A DNA stretch of 64,000 nt from Halomonas sp. UBA3074 (GCF_002366715.1 NZ_DFBS01000011.1:1-64000), one strand, 5' to 3'; positions 8,704 through 17,810 are shown, numbered from the stretch's first letter. Translations and numbers: made by a program. Notes: generated by a model from the letters alone, not told the origin.

Positions 8704-10101
8704 TTGCCCCCACAAAAGTTAATCAAACGCCCCACATTACCGGTTAACACCCCGCTCGTTGACCGCTCGCCGCCTGAGGTAAGAACTCAGAGAAGGCGCC
8801 TGCGTGCTTGCCATGAGTGTGACTGGGTCTCAGCCCTACCACCACTGAGTTCTGGTGAGAAAGCCAGTTGCCCACGCTGCTCGCATGTTTTAGTGAATCG
8901 TCATCGCTATCCAGCGCAGCGCAGTATGGCATTGGCTATCGCCTCGTTAATCGCGCTGATCGTCGCAGTGTCTTTCCCGTTTATAAGCTTCACGGTTAGC
9001 GGGGTTAGTAACCGCATTGAACTGACTCAAACGGCAACCACATTGATTGGCTTTCATCAGCCTCTTGTCGCCATCGCCATCATCATGACCATTGTGGTGT
9101 TGCCTGCGGTTTACTTAATTGGCGTACTCTGGCTTCAATTTGGTCTACTGCGCGATGATCCACTACCCTTTAGCCGCGATATTGCCCGCACATTAGCGCA
9201 CCTAACGCCGTGGATGATGGCGGATGTGTTTATTATTGGTGCGCTGGTAAGTCTGATAAAAATAGCGGGATTAGCCGACGTCGAACTAGGTATTTCCTTT
9301 TGGGCGTTTTGTGCCTTTGCGTTTTTACTACTGCTGACAACGCAGTCGATCGATGCTGACTGGATGTGGTTTTCACTAGAGGGAGAGCCCTTGGCGCCCG
9401 ACGGAACGCAAACGGGGCTGCCAGCCTCTGGCCAAGGATTAACCGGCTGCCCAACGTGCGGACTTATTAATCGGCTCTCGCCCAACGGCCGGGGGTATTG
9501 TGTGCGCTGCCATGAAAAACTTCATCAGCGTTTACCTAATAGCCTGCAGCGCACTTGGGCACTGCTGGGCGCATCGGCGATTATGTATATCCCTGCCAAT
9601 GTGTACCCTATTATGACGACCACCAGCTTGGGCAGCTCCTCACCCTCGACCATTATAGGGGGCGTGGTTCAACTCATTCAGATGGGCTCCTGGCCTATTG
9701 CCGCCATTATTTTTATCGCTAGCGTTATCGTTCCCGTAGGCAAGCTAATGGCCTTAACCTGGCTATGCCTGGTAGTGAGACGAAGCAGTGAGATGAATGC
9801 ACAAAGTCGCACGCGGCTTTATCGCTTAACGGAATTCATCGGCCGCTGGTCGATGGTGGATGTTTTTGTGGTCGCCATTTTAGTAGCGTTGATCCGAGCG
9901 GGCTCATTAATGTCGATTACACCGGGGCCCGCGGCACTCGCTTTTGGCTCAGTCGTGGTGTTAACCATGTTGGCAGCGATGACCTTCGACCCGCGCTTGA
10001 TATGGGATCCCTCTTCCCCACGTCGACGCTCTCTTCCAAACGCTCTTCGCAACCCTATTCTCCGCCGTAAAACGGCCACCAAGGAACCTGTTGATGGCTA
10101 A
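8704..10101 (+). CDS. pqiA: intermembrane lipid transport membrane protein PqiA
   Basis: This 465-aa inner-membrane protein has two repeated units. Each begins with a zinc-ribbon-like Cys pair set (CHECD...CPRC near residues 35-60; CPTCG...CVRCH near 250-270) followed by about four hydrophobic helices. This is the paraquat-inducible PqiA/YebS layout. PqiA feeds or supports the periplasm-spanning PqiB MCE tube in phospholipid traffic between the envelope membranes. The frame opens with TTG at 8704 and only a weak SD; no better in-frame ATG precedes the first Cys pair, so the start is uncertain. The stop overlaps the pqiB start, and the three genes pqiA, pqiB and pqiC form one operon. Confidence 0.92.
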   Translation: MPPQKLIKRPTLPVNTPLVDRSPPEVRTQRRRLRACHECDWVSALPPLSSGEKASCPRCSHVLVNRHRYPAQRSMALAIASLIALIVAVSFPFISFTVSGVSNRIELTQTATTLIGFHQPLVAIAIIMTIVVLPAVYLIGVLWLQFGLLRDDPLPFSRDIARTLAHLTPWMMADVFIIGALVSLIKIAGLADVELGISFWAFCAFAFLLLLTTQSIDADWMWFSLEGEPLAPDGTQTGLPASGQGLTGCPTCGLINRLSPNGRGYCVRCHEKLHQRLPNSLQRTWALLGASAIMYIPANVYPIMTTTSLGSSSPSTIIGGVVQLIQMGSWPIAAIIFIASVIVPVGKLMALTWLCLVVRRSSEMNAQSRTRLYRLTEFIGRWSMVDVFVVAILVALIRAGSLMSITPGPAALAFGSVVVLTMLAAMTFDPRLIWDPSSPRRRSLPNALRNPILRRKTATKEPVDG

Positions 10102-11794
10102 TGAAACAACACCGCCGACTGATGACCAATCAAGCACAGAAGCAAACAACGAACAGGACTTGAGCAAGGCGAAGACCTCGCGCCAAACGCGCCTGTCGCC
10201 TATTTGGGTCGTCCCCATCGTGGCTATTGCCATCGGTCTATGGCTGGTTTACGACAACTACACCAGCCGTGGCACCGAAGTAACGCTCACCATGGACAAT
10301 GCTGAAGGTATCGAAGCAGGCAATACACTGATCCGCAGCCGCAATGTCGAGATTGGCCGGGTGCAGAGTGTACGTCTTTCCGACGACCTCTCTCATGCGG
10401 TGTTAACCGCACGCATCCAGCCGGAAGTCGAAGACATGCTGCGTGAAGACAGTCGCTTCTGGGTGGTCAAACCACGCATAGGGCGTGAAGGGATCAGTGG
10501 CTTGGGCACTGTGCTCTCGGGTGCTTATATTCAGCTTGAGCCCGGCACTGAAGAAGCGCCCAGACGCGAGTTCCCGGTCAGTGATATTCCCCCCGTCGCC
10601 CCTGCAGGCCAAGCAGGGTTACGGCTTAGCCTGACCAGTCAGCTGGGAAATTCCCTGCGTGTAGGCGACCCTGTCTCTTATCAGGGCTACACCGTTGGGC
10701 GTATCGAAGAGAATAGCTTTGAGCCAGAATCACGCACTATGCAGCACCAAGTGTTCATTGAAGAACCGTATACCGATTTAGTGACCGACAGCACACGCTT
10801 CTGGACCTCCAGTGGCGTGGATTTCCGTTTGGGCGCAGATGGTGTGCGCGTCAACGTGGAATCCATTGAAGCGCTACTGGGTGGCGGCGTTACGTTTGGC
10901 GTGCCCGAGGACCTGCCCATGGGGCAACCCGTCGAGGCCAACACGCGCTTCACACTTTATGCCGACGAGGACGCGGCACGAGAAGGCACTTTCAATCGTT
11001 ACTTGGAGTATGTACTGCTGGTCGATGAAACGGTTCGCGGACTCTCAAAAGGAGCCCCAGTGGAGTTTCGTGGCGTGCGCATGGGCACCGTTGCTGCTGT
11101 CCCCTGGAATTTCACTGCTCCCCAGCCCGACTCGCGCGCACGCTTTGCCATCCCCGTGCTGATTAGGATAGAGCCCCAACGCTTGGGCATTGAAAATAGC
11201 GATATTAATCTCGATGAGTGGGAAGCGCGTTTTGAGCGCATGTTTGGGCTTGGGCTGCGCGCGTCACTGAAAAGTGGCAGCCTGCTGACGGGCGCACTGT
11301 TTGTTGACTTAAACTTTCAGCGCGACCTTGCCGACGAGTATGTCGCCGAGCGATTCTCTGAGCGCACCGTATTTCCAACGGTGGCTGGAGGGTTTGCGCA
11401 GATACAGGCACAAGTCACCGACCTACTTGAGAAGCTGAATGGGCTAGAGGTTGAGCCGTTATTGACAGGCCTTGATCGCAACTTGCAGGCATCGGAAAGC
11501 GTGCTCAACGAAGTGCGTGAGGTAAGCGCTTCGATTAATCAACTGCTCAATGATCCTGAAACTCGCGCCATTGGTGGCAATTTAAATGGCACGCTGGAAG
11601 AGCTACGCAGCACACTCCAGGGGCTATCACCCTCTTCGCCTGCCTATCAGGAATTGACGACGGCAATCGAACGATTGGATCGCTTAATGCGTGATTTGCA
11701 ACCGCTTACGCGCACGCTGAACGATAATCCACGGGCACTGCTGTTCGATAACCTGGATGCTCAAGACCCCATCCCCCGTGCACCACGAGACTAA
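10094..11794 (+). CDS. pqiB: intermembrane transport protein PqiB (three MCE domains)
   Basis: This protein of about 566 aa has one N-terminal membrane helix (after SPIWVVPIVAIAIGLWLVY) and a long periplasmic part. Three MCE-type beta-barrel repeats can be recognised by the recurring G-x-x-V-x-x-R/Y-G/R-V-x-x-G patterns (for example IRSRNVEIGRV, SYQGYTVGRI, EFRGVRMGTV), ending in a coiled C-terminal region. MCE hexamers stack into a hydrophobic tunnel for lipids. ATG 10094 is preferred over the TTG at 10091 because AAGGA lies 8 nt upstream. It overlaps pqiA by 8 nt. PqiC, the outer-membrane partner, follows. Confidence 0.94.
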   Translation: MANETTPPTDDQSSTEANNEQDLSKAKTSRQTRLSPIWVVPIVAIAIGLWLVYDNYTSRGTEVTLTMDNAEGIEAGNTLIRSRNVEIGRVQSVRLSDDLSHAVLTARIQPEVEDMLREDSRFWVVKPRIGREGISGLGTVLSGAYIQLEPGTEEAPRREFPVSDIPPVAPAGQAGLRLSLTSQLGNSLRVGDPVSYQGYTVGRIEENSFEPESRTMQHQVFIEEPYTDLVTDSTRFWTSSGVDFRLGADGVRVNVESIEALLGGGVTFGVPEDLPMGQPVEANTRFTLYADEDAAREGTFNRYLEYVLLVDETVRGLSKGAPVEFRGVRMGTVAAVPWNFTAPQPDSRARFAIPVLIRIEPQRLGIENSDINLDEWEARFERMFGLGLRASLKSGSLLTGALFVDLNFQRDLADEYVAERFSERTVFPTVAGGFAQIQAQVTDLLEKLNGLEVEPLLTGLDRNLQASESVLNEVREVSASINQLLNDPETRAIGGNLNGTLEELRSTLQGLSPSSPAYQELTTAIERLDRLMRDLQPLTRTLNDNPRALLFDNLDAQDPIPRAPRD

Positions 11795-11804
11795 GGAGCC
11801 CACT

Positions 11805-12428
11805 ATGTTGATTGGAAAGAAGACGCAGGCAGGGAAACGCCAGGTGACGTGGGTCAAGGGGGCGCTGCTGTTAACGCTTTGCACAATGATGACGGCATGC
11901 GCCAGCAGCGTTTCACCGCCTGCGCGCTATATGCTGCCCAGCGATTCGATCAGTAGCCCGGCCACCGAACCAGAGGGCACGCTCGTGGTCAGTGACCCAC
12001 GACTGGCGCATTACCTGGATGTGGATGGCATCGTGATGCAGCTAGATGACATTACCCTCAATGCGGCACGCGAACACCAGTGGGCAGAAGGATTAGACCG
12101 GCAGTTAGCGCGTCGAATGCTGGCTAATTTATCTCACGCCCTACCCACCCTCCGTGTAATGCGCGCAGAAAGCGAACCCGCAGATGCATTGACCTTACGT
12201 CTCACCATTGATCAATTCCAAGGCCGCTTCGATGGGGTAGCTGTCGCCAGCGGCCAATGGCAGTTAGTCGATAGCGCCGGTGAGTTGATAGTAATGGAGA
12301 ACTTTCATGCTGAAACCACGCTGGAAGCAGATGGCTACCCAGCACTCGTCCGTGCGCTCAGTCAAAGCTGGGATCAAGCGGCTGAGGCAATCGCCAGCGA
12401 AATAAGCCAAGGCAATTATTTTTACTAA
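11805..12428 (+). CDS. pqiC: outer-membrane lipoprotein PqiC (ABC-type transport auxiliary component)
   Basis: The protein is 207 aa when begun at ATG 11805, which has AAGGAG (11793-11798) overlapping the pqiB stop; an upstream in-frame TTG inside pqiB is less likely. A basic N-terminus and a hydrophobic stretch end in the lipobox MTAC, so it is a predicted lipoprotein. The mature part contains the YMLPSDSIS-like start and the ABC-auxiliary fold seen in PqiC/YmbA. In E. coli PqiC docks PqiB to the outer membrane. It closes the pqiABC operon. Confidence 0.9.
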   Translation: MLIGKKTQAGKRQVTWVKGALLLTLCTMMTACASSVSPPARYMLPSDSISSPATEPEGTLVVSDPRLAHYLDVDGIVMQLDDITLNAAREHQWAEGLDRQLARRMLANLSHALPTLRVMRAESEPADALTLRLTIDQFQGRFDGVAVASGQWQLVDSAGELIVMENFHAETTLEADGYPALVRALSQSWDQAAEAIASEISQGNYFY

Positions 12429-12493
12429 TTTAAGGCTTCCTAAGCGCAGCTTGCTGAACTACTTTTACTATCAGCCATTTCAGGGACGTTCTT

Positions 12494-12991
12494 ATGACAG
12501 ATCAACCAAATAACACAACAGAACTGCCTGCTGAGCAGCTGCGCGATGCAGTCAATGCGCTCATGCACACCGTGACTACCCTATTGGAAGGTGAAGCATC
12601 GCTTGCCACCCTTGAAACGGCCCTGAAAAGTCACGATGCGCTACTCGACCAGTTAGCCATTCACTCACTTGACGCGTCAACGCTAGCGGCGCTTGAGCGT
12701 ATCGAGCAATTTATTACTCAACACGCAGGCCTCTACTATCAAAGCGCTATCGAGAGTCTCGATAACAAGCAAAGTAATCGCTTTATATCACTCTTCGCAC
12801 GACGCCTACTCGCCTTAGACGGGTTAGGGCCAGCAACCGCGCATCAGCTTTTTCAGCTAGGGATTTACACACCTGAACAACTTTTCATGTTAACGCCGGG
12901 TGAGGTAGCACAGCTTCAACTGCCTCCGACCACCCTGGCCCGATTGATCCCCCTACATGCTCAGCACGCTACGCTGACACGAGCCAGCTAA
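12494..12991 (+). CDS. small protein with C-terminal helix-hairpin-helix-like segment
   Basis: This 165-aa protein is of unknown function. The N-terminal 95 residues are predicted mostly helical and acidic. The C-terminal part has ALDGLGPATAHQLFQLGI followed by a second helical pair around LTPGEVAQL, which resembles the Gly-x-Gly hairpin of helix-hairpin-helix DNA-binding units. No signal peptide or membrane helix is seen. It begins 65 bp after pqiC on the same strand and could be cotranscribed with pqiABC, although nothing ties it to lipid transport. An HhH unit suggests nucleic-acid or protein contact, but this is inference from a short pattern. Confidence 0.75.
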   Translation: MTDQPNNTTELPAEQLRDAVNALMHTVTTLLEGEASLATLETALKSHDALLDQLAIHSLDASTLAALERIEQFITQHAGLYYQSAIESLDNKQSNRFISLFARRLLALDGLGPATAHQLFQLGIYTPEQLFMLTPGEVAQLQLPPTTLARLIPLHAQHATLTRAS

Positions 12992-13053
12992 ACAGGTTGG
13001 CGGCCTATATTCGTGTTACACTGCTCGGCTAATTACTGATACGTAAGCTTCCT

Positions 13054-13099
13054 GATGTGCCCGTGCACATCGGTCTCAGTGCTTTTTTAGCGCTGTCGT
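13054..13099 (+). other. paired hairpins between the HhH gene and rhlE
   Basis: GATGTGC-CCGT-GCACATC (13054-13071) is a perfect 7-bp stem with a tetraloop. It is followed by a run of T and a second potential stem AGTGC-T6A-GCGCT (about 13079-13095). It may be a terminator for the upstream gene or part of the structured 5' leader of the helicase mRNA. The T-run lies inside the second loop, so a standard intrinsic terminator is not certain. Confidence 0.4.
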
Positions 13100-13270
13100 C
13101 TTCACGTCTCCTGTCACGGTCACCCACGGCTAACTAACGACCATCGCGGCACGTTGAGATATCTGGCACACTTCGCTGCCGCGAAGATCAATCAACCTCG
13201 CTTTTTGAACATTACATCTAGTGAATAACCACTCACCGGTATTAACTCACTAGGTGACTGCGGAGAACGC

Positions 13271-14527
13271 ATGAGCTTTTCTGAACTTGGCCTGCACGCC
13301 GATTTATTGCGCGCTGTAACAGCGCAAGGTTATACCGTCCCGACCCCGATACAGCGACAAGCTATTCCCGTCGTGCTCGAAGGACGTGACATGTTGGCCA
13401 GTGCCCAAACCGGCACCGGTAAAACGGCTGGTTTCACACTTCCCATGCTGCAACGATTAAACACAGGCAAGCGGCCGGGCAAACGTCAGGTTCGCGCCTT
13501 GGTATTAACCCCAACCCGTGAGCTTGCCGCCCAAGTAGGCGAAAGCGTCACCACCTATGGCCAACATTTAGCGCTGCGCTCGCACATTATCTTTGGCGGC
13601 GTCGGTCAACAGCCACAAATCGATGCCCTAAAAGCCGGTTTAGATGTACTGGTGGCAACGCCAGGGCGCTTGCTGGATCTGCATCAGCAGGGCCATGTGG
13701 ATCTCTCGTCCGTTGAGATTCTCGTGTTGGACGAAGCTGATCGCATGCTCGATATGGGGTTCATCCATGATATCAAGCGCCTTCTGCGCCTGGTGCCCAA
13801 AAAGCGTCAAAACCTGCTGTTTTCGGCAACCTTCTCAAACGAAATCCAAACGCTAGCCCAACAGCTGCTCGATAACCCGGCCATGATTGAAGTCGCCCCG
13901 CGCAACACCACCGCGGAGAAAATCGAACAGGCAATTTACCGCGTAGATCGTGAGAAAAAGCGCGAGCTACTCGCTCACTTAATTCAGCAGCATGGCTGGT
14001 TTCAAGTTCTGGTATTTACCCGTACCAAGCATGGCGCCAATCGCCTTGCCGAACAGCTCAGCAAGCAAGATATTCCTTCGATGGCGATCCATGGCAACAA
14101 GAGCCAAGGGGCGCGTACCCGCGCACTAACGGCGTTCAAGAGTGGTGACCTACAGGTATTGGTAGCTACCGATATTGCCGCCCGTGGGCTAGACATCAAC
14201 GAGCTGCCCCACGTGGTCAACTTTGACCTACCCAACGTTGCAGAAGATTACGTACACCGCATTGGGCGTACCGGGCGTGCGGGCAGCAATGGCGAAGCCG
14301 TCTCGCTGGTGTGTGTCGATGAAGACGGTCTGCTCGGCAATATCGAACGACTGATCAAACAGACCCTCCCGAAACATATCGAGCCGGGTTTTGAGCCAGA
14401 TCCGAGCATAAAACCTGAGCCCATCGAGAATGGCCGTCGCAATCAGCGCCAGCCTCGCGCCAAGCGTAAACCCGAAGGCCAGAGCGCTAACACCGGCGGC
14501 GAGCGCAAACGTCGCGCCCGGCGCTAG
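13271..14527 (+). CDS. rhlE: DEAD-box ATP-dependent RNA helicase, RhlE type
   Basis: This 418-aa helicase carries all DEAD-box motifs in order: Q-motif region TPIQRQAIP, I AQTGTGKT, Ia PTRELAA, Ib TPGR, II DEAD, III SAT, IV VFTRTKH, V DIAARGLDI, VI HRIGRTGR. After about residue 370 a basic, low-complexity tail (Arg/Lys/Gln-rich) provides RNA binding, as in RhlE proteins. Its role is ATP-driven RNA unwinding in ribosome assembly or mRNA decay, often important in the cold. A long upstream gap (279 bp) with hairpins suggests a structured 5' leader. A near-perfect hairpin lies 12 nt after the stop. The family call is certain; RhlE versus related subgroups rests on the N-terminal sequence. Confidence 0.93.
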   Translation: MSFSELGLHADLLRAVTAQGYTVPTPIQRQAIPVVLEGRDMLASAQTGTGKTAGFTLPMLQRLNTGKRPGKRQVRALVLTPTRELAAQVGESVTTYGQHLALRSHIIFGGVGQQPQIDALKAGLDVLVATPGRLLDLHQQGHVDLSSVEILVLDEADRMLDMGFIHDIKRLLRLVPKKRQNLLFSATFSNEIQTLAQQLLDNPAMIEVAPRNTTAEKIEQAIYRVDREKKRELLAHLIQQHGWFQVLVFTRTKHGANRLAEQLSKQDIPSMAIHGNKSQGARTRALTAFKSGDLQVLVATDIAARGLDINELPHVVNFDLPNVAEDYVHRIGRTGRAGSNGEAVSLVCVDEDGLLGNIERLIKQTLPKHIEPGFEPDPSIKPEPIENGRRNQRQPRAKRKPEGQSANTGGERKRRARR

Positions 14528-14538
14528 CCTGATATATT

Positions 14539-14571
14539 GGAATATGCGAAGGTGTCGCCTTTGCATATTCC
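14539..14571 (+). terminator. 14-bp hairpin immediately after rhlE (terminator-like, no U-tract)
   Basis: The left arm (14539-14552, GGAATATGCGAAGG) pairs with the right arm (14558-14571) with a single mismatch, leaving a 5-nt loop. It starts 12 nt after the helicase stop. Only scattered T residues follow, so it may act as a transcript 3'-end stabiliser as much as a terminator. Confidence 0.55.
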
Positions 14572-14632
14572 CACCTTTATCGAGCAGCTATTTTTAGCCG
14601 TTAGGCATGAACAACTTATTCATGGAGTGATT

Positions 14633-15136
14633 ATGGCGTCTTCTCAACTTATGGCCGATTACCGCCAATGGCTGACGTTTCAACGTCAAGAGCAGCTCAG
14701 CCGCGAACATCAAGGAATTGTGCAGCGCTTAGAGGATGCAAGAGCCTCAGCGAATCAAGTCTCCCAGGCTTATCGCAGCATGGCTGAAAAGGCGTCTGTG
14801 GAAGGCGCTTGTTACCGCACGATTTTTTTACGCCAGCGCGATGATAACCATGCACTACCCTGCGAAGGCTGGTTGTTTGTGCGTCGCGTTCTGAGTGAAG
14901 GTAACAGTACCCGTGTGCGTGTCACCCTGCTGGAAACGTTTACTCTGGAAGATGGCATTATGGCGCCGGGCGATAAACCTGCGCGCAAGCTGACGTTAGA
15001 AATATTTGACCAGCTGCTGATGGACAAAGGCATGCGCACTAATGTCAGGGTAGATAGCCTGGACTCCTCTCAGGATTATCATTTCATCACGCTACTCGAT
15101 GCCGTTCGCGGAGACTTGCGCCCTCACCTCAAATAA
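14633..15136 (+). CDS. conserved-looking hypothetical protein, 167 aa
   Basis: The function is not recognised. The preferred start is ATG 14633, preceded by GGAGTG; the longer open frame begins inside the rhlE 3' hairpin and is unlikely. The first 60 residues form a polar, probably coiled helical segment (Gln/Arg/Glu-rich). The rest looks like a mixed alpha/beta domain with alternating hydrophobic strands (GWLFVRRVL, RVRVTLLETF) and no Cys pairs, signal peptide or membrane helix. It ends 25 bp before the MFS gene on the same strand. Codon use and a clear SD support a real gene. Confidence 0.7.
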   Translation: MASSQLMADYRQWLTFQRQEQLSREHQGIVQRLEDARASANQVSQAYRSMAEKASVEGACYRTIFLRQRDDNHALPCEGWLFVRRVLSEGNSTRVRVTLLETFTLEDGIMAPGDKPARKLTLEIFDQLLMDKGMRTNVRVDSLDSSQDYHFITLLDAVRGDLRPHLK

Positions 15137-15161
15137 ACGTTGGCGTAAAACAAGCATCGAT

Positions 15162-16373
15162 ATGGCAACCCATCGTCCCGTTACCTTTATTCTACTGATG
15201 GTCGTGGTAGGGCTAAATTTACGCCCCGCCATGTCCTCCGTTGCCCCGCTGCTAACGCGCTTACAAGAGAGCGCGGGCCTTTCAGCCACCGCTGCGGGGC
15301 TACTGACCACTCTTCCCGTGCTTTTTTTAGGGCTATCGGCCCCGTTAGCCCCAACACTCGCAAAGCGTCTAGGCAGTGAAAGAGCGCTGAGCGCGGCATT
15401 GATACTTCTTGCCGCCGGCCTTGTCCTACGCGGCTTACCGCTGCCTGGCGTGCTCTTCGTCGGCTCGGCCATGGCAGGTTGCGCAATTGGCATCGGCGGC
15501 ACCCTGTTGCCCGCGCTGGTGAAACGTGAATTGCCCGAAAGCGCCGACCTTCTCACCGGCCTATACACCATGGCACTCTGCCTGGGAGGCGCCTTAGGCG
15601 CTGGGCTGAGCGTGCCGCTAACGCAGTGGCTCGGCAGTTGGCAGGCCAGCTTGATGAGCTGGTCGCTACTCGCGCTGTTTGCACTTGTTTTATGGCATTT
15701 CCAAATGCCCCGCGCCATCTTACTGAACACGCCTAATTTACCCAAAAGTGGCCTGTTACGCCTGCTGAAGCAGCCGCTTACCTGGCACGTTATGCTGTTT
15801 ATGGGGATTCAGTCCTCCATGGCGTATATCGTGTTTGGTTGGTTACCCACACTGCTGGTTGACCGGGGCTATAACGAGGCCGATGCAGGCTGGACGATGG
15901 CGGTGTCGATTATGTGCCAGCTCGCTTCTGCACTGGGCGCGCCTTGGCTGGCACGCCTGGGGCGAGATCAGCGTCCCGCGCTACTGTTGGTGCTATTGAG
16001 TACCGGCGTTGGCCTGTGGATGCTACTCATCGCACCGTTGATGTGGAAATGGCCAGGCGCGGCCCTGCTCGGCATCGGCCAAGGCGGAAGCTTTAGCTTG
16101 GCGCTGAGCCTGCTCGTACTGCGCACGGCTACTTCGCGCCTTGCCGGGCAGCTTTCCGGCTTGGTGCAGGGCGGCGGGTATACCTTGGCCGCGCTAGGAC
16201 CTTTCGGCGTGGGGATAATGCTGCAAACCGGTGCCAGCACCTCACATATCGCCTGGCTATTGATTGCATTGATCATCGTATGCGGTGGCTTTGCATTGCT
16301 GGCTGGGCGTAATCGATATCTTGACGACCAGAGCGGCACACTGGTGGTAGAGCGCGCCAAACACGCTTATTGA
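15162..16373 (+). CDS. MFS transporter, CynX/NimT-like
   Basis: This 403-aa protein is counted from ATG 15162; the frame is open further upstream into the preceding gene but without a good start. There are about twelve hydrophobic helices. The N-terminal GLNLRPAMSSVAPLL resembles the opening helix of the cyanate/nitroimidazole (CynX/NimT) branch of the major facilitator superfamily (NLRPA is characteristic). The substrate is unknown; members transport cyanate, nitroimidazoles or other small anions. It is located between an unknown gene and an asparaginase, with no obvious pathway link. Confidence 0.85.
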   Translation: MATHRPVTFILLMVVVGLNLRPAMSSVAPLLTRLQESAGLSATAAGLLTTLPVLFLGLSAPLAPTLAKRLGSERALSAALILLAAGLVLRGLPLPGVLFVGSAMAGCAIGIGGTLLPALVKRELPESADLLTGLYTMALCLGGALGAGLSVPLTQWLGSWQASLMSWSLLALFALVLWHFQMPRAILLNTPNLPKSGLLRLLKQPLTWHVMLFMGIQSSMAYIVFGWLPTLLVDRGYNEADAGWTMAVSIMCQLASALGAPWLARLGRDQRPALLLVLLSTGVGLWMLLIAPLMWKWPGAALLGIGQGGSFSLALSLLVLRTATSRLAGQLSGLVQGGGYTLAALGPFGVGIMLQTGASTSHIAWLLIALIIVCGGFALLAGRNRYLDDQSGTLVVERAKHAY

Positions 16374-16410
16374 TTTAACAGGTAGCGTAAAAACACTCCA
16401 GGAGATGGTT

Positions 16411-17481
16411 ATGCCCCCCTACTCCCCGTTAGCAAGCAGCCTCACTCCCCAGGAGCGCGTGCTGGTAATTTACACTGGGGGAACCATTGGCATGCAACAG
16501 CATGCCAATGGCCTTGCCCCCGGCGGCGACTTTGCCGCTCGAATGGCCACAGCGCTGACTCAGCTGCCGCTTGCTCACCAGCAGGCACTGCCAGCTTATG
16601 ATGTGGTTAGTTACACGACCTTAATTGATTCGAGTGCCGCCACGCCGCTTACCTGGCAGCAGATTGCCCGCGATATAAGCCATCAATTAACATCCTATAC
16701 AGGCTTTGTCATCATTCACGGCACGGATACCTTAAGCTGGACGGCTGCCAGCTTGGCGTATCAACTGCAGGGGCTGGACCGCCCTGTGATCGTAACGGGC
16801 GCCATGCAACCATTGGAAGCGTCCAACAGTGACGCCCTAGATAATTTGCATGGCGCACTGCAGTTCGCTGCCCAACCAGCGCTACAGGAAGTGGCCGTTT
16901 ACTTTGCCGGGCAGCTGTTACGGGGCGCCCGCGCCATTAAACATCACAGTGATGCGATCGATGCTTTCGCTAGCCCCAACTATCCATTACTCGGCGAGCG
17001 AGTGGGCGACGACTTCGTTTATTACCCCAGCCGTGGGCTCGGCGTGCAACAACGGGGAGCGCCGCGTTTCGAACTGCCCGACTACCGCTTAGTCAACCAA
17101 GGGGAAGTGGTTCGAATCACCCTCTGGCCGGGCATCACAGCGTGGCAGTTGGAGGCTTGGCTGGGTGATGCACGGGTGAAAGGCGCCTTACTTCAGCTTT
17201 GGGGAGCTGGCAATCTACCCGCCGACCCCAACTTGCTTGACGTTCTCGCGAGCGCCAGCGGTGAAGGCAAACTGCTTGCTGCCAATAGCCAGTGTCCGCA
17301 GGGCAGCGTCCAACTAGGCGCTTATGCTGCCGGCCACGGCCTCAGCGATGCGGGCGTTCTGGCAGGCGATGCGATGACCCCTGAAGCCGCGTTCACCAAA
17401 CTGGTGCATATACTTGCCCAACCGCTCTCACTAGAGGATCAGCGCCAGCGCTTTTTAACACCGCTTGTCGGCGAACGCTAG
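16411..17481 (+). CDS. L-asparaginase, type I (cytoplasmic-like)
   Basis: This protein of about 356 aa hydrolyses asparagine to aspartate and ammonia. The first catalytic Thr is in YTGGTIGM near residue 24-31, the second in IIHGTDTLSWTA, and GAMQP follows. No signal peptide is present, so it is expected to be cytoplasmic (type I). ATG 16411 is preferred over ATG 16405 because AGGAG (16400-16404) abuts the latter. It is 37 bp downstream of the MFS gene and may be cotranscribed. Confidence 0.9.
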   Translation: MPPYSPLASSLTPQERVLVIYTGGTIGMQQHANGLAPGGDFAARMATALTQLPLAHQQALPAYDVVSYTTLIDSSAATPLTWQQIARDISHQLTSYTGFVIIHGTDTLSWTAASLAYQLQGLDRPVIVTGAMQPLEASNSDALDNLHGALQFAAQPALQEVAVYFAGQLLRGARAIKHHSDAIDAFASPNYPLLGERVGDDFVYYPSRGLGVQQRGAPRFELPDYRLVNQGEVVRITLWPGITAWQLEAWLGDARVKGALLQLWGAGNLPADPNLLDVLASASGEGKLLAANSQCPQGSVQLGAYAAGHGLSDAGVLAGDAMTPEAAFTKLVHILAQPLSLEDQRQRFLTPLVGER

Positions 17482-17570
17482 CCTGCCCAATGACAGGCAG
17501 TGCTGGCATCCCTTGAAATTCAGGCTATGGTTTAGATAGTCAACTTAACCGATTGAAGGAACAGCAGATT

Positions 17571-17810
17571 ATGGAAAAACCAGTGCATCATTTCAGCGAA
17601 CTGTTTGAGCAGCTTGGCCTCGCCTCTGACGCAGATTCTATCGAGCGCTTCATTGAGCGTAATGCCCCGTTGCCGGAGTCAATGCCGTTGGCAGACGCGC
17701 CTTGTTGGAACGAAGGCCAAGCGGCATTTCTAAAAGAGGCGGTGGATGAAGATGCCGACTGGGCCGAAGTCGTGGATCATCTTGACGCTTCGATGCATAA
17801 GCCTCACTAA
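17571..17810 (+). CDS. DUF2789 family protein
   Basis: This acidic 79-aa protein begins MEKPVHHFSELFEQLGL. The segment around IERFIERNAPLP and the ending DADWAEVVDHLDASMH match the small DUF2789 proteins of Pseudomonas and relatives, whose function is unknown. AAGGA lies 10 nt upstream of ATG 17571. It has its own gap (89 bp) after the asparaginase gene and converges with the SRPBCC gene. Confidence 0.82.
   Translation: MEKPVHHFSELFEQLGLASDADSIERFIERNAPLPESMPLADAPCWNEGQAAFLKEAVDEDADWAEVVDHLDASMHKPH

Noticed and set aside
15092..15745. 217-codon minus-strand frame across the MFS gene start
   Set aside because: It is Arg/Ser/Ala-rich antisense translation of the transporter; no independent start signal or motif.
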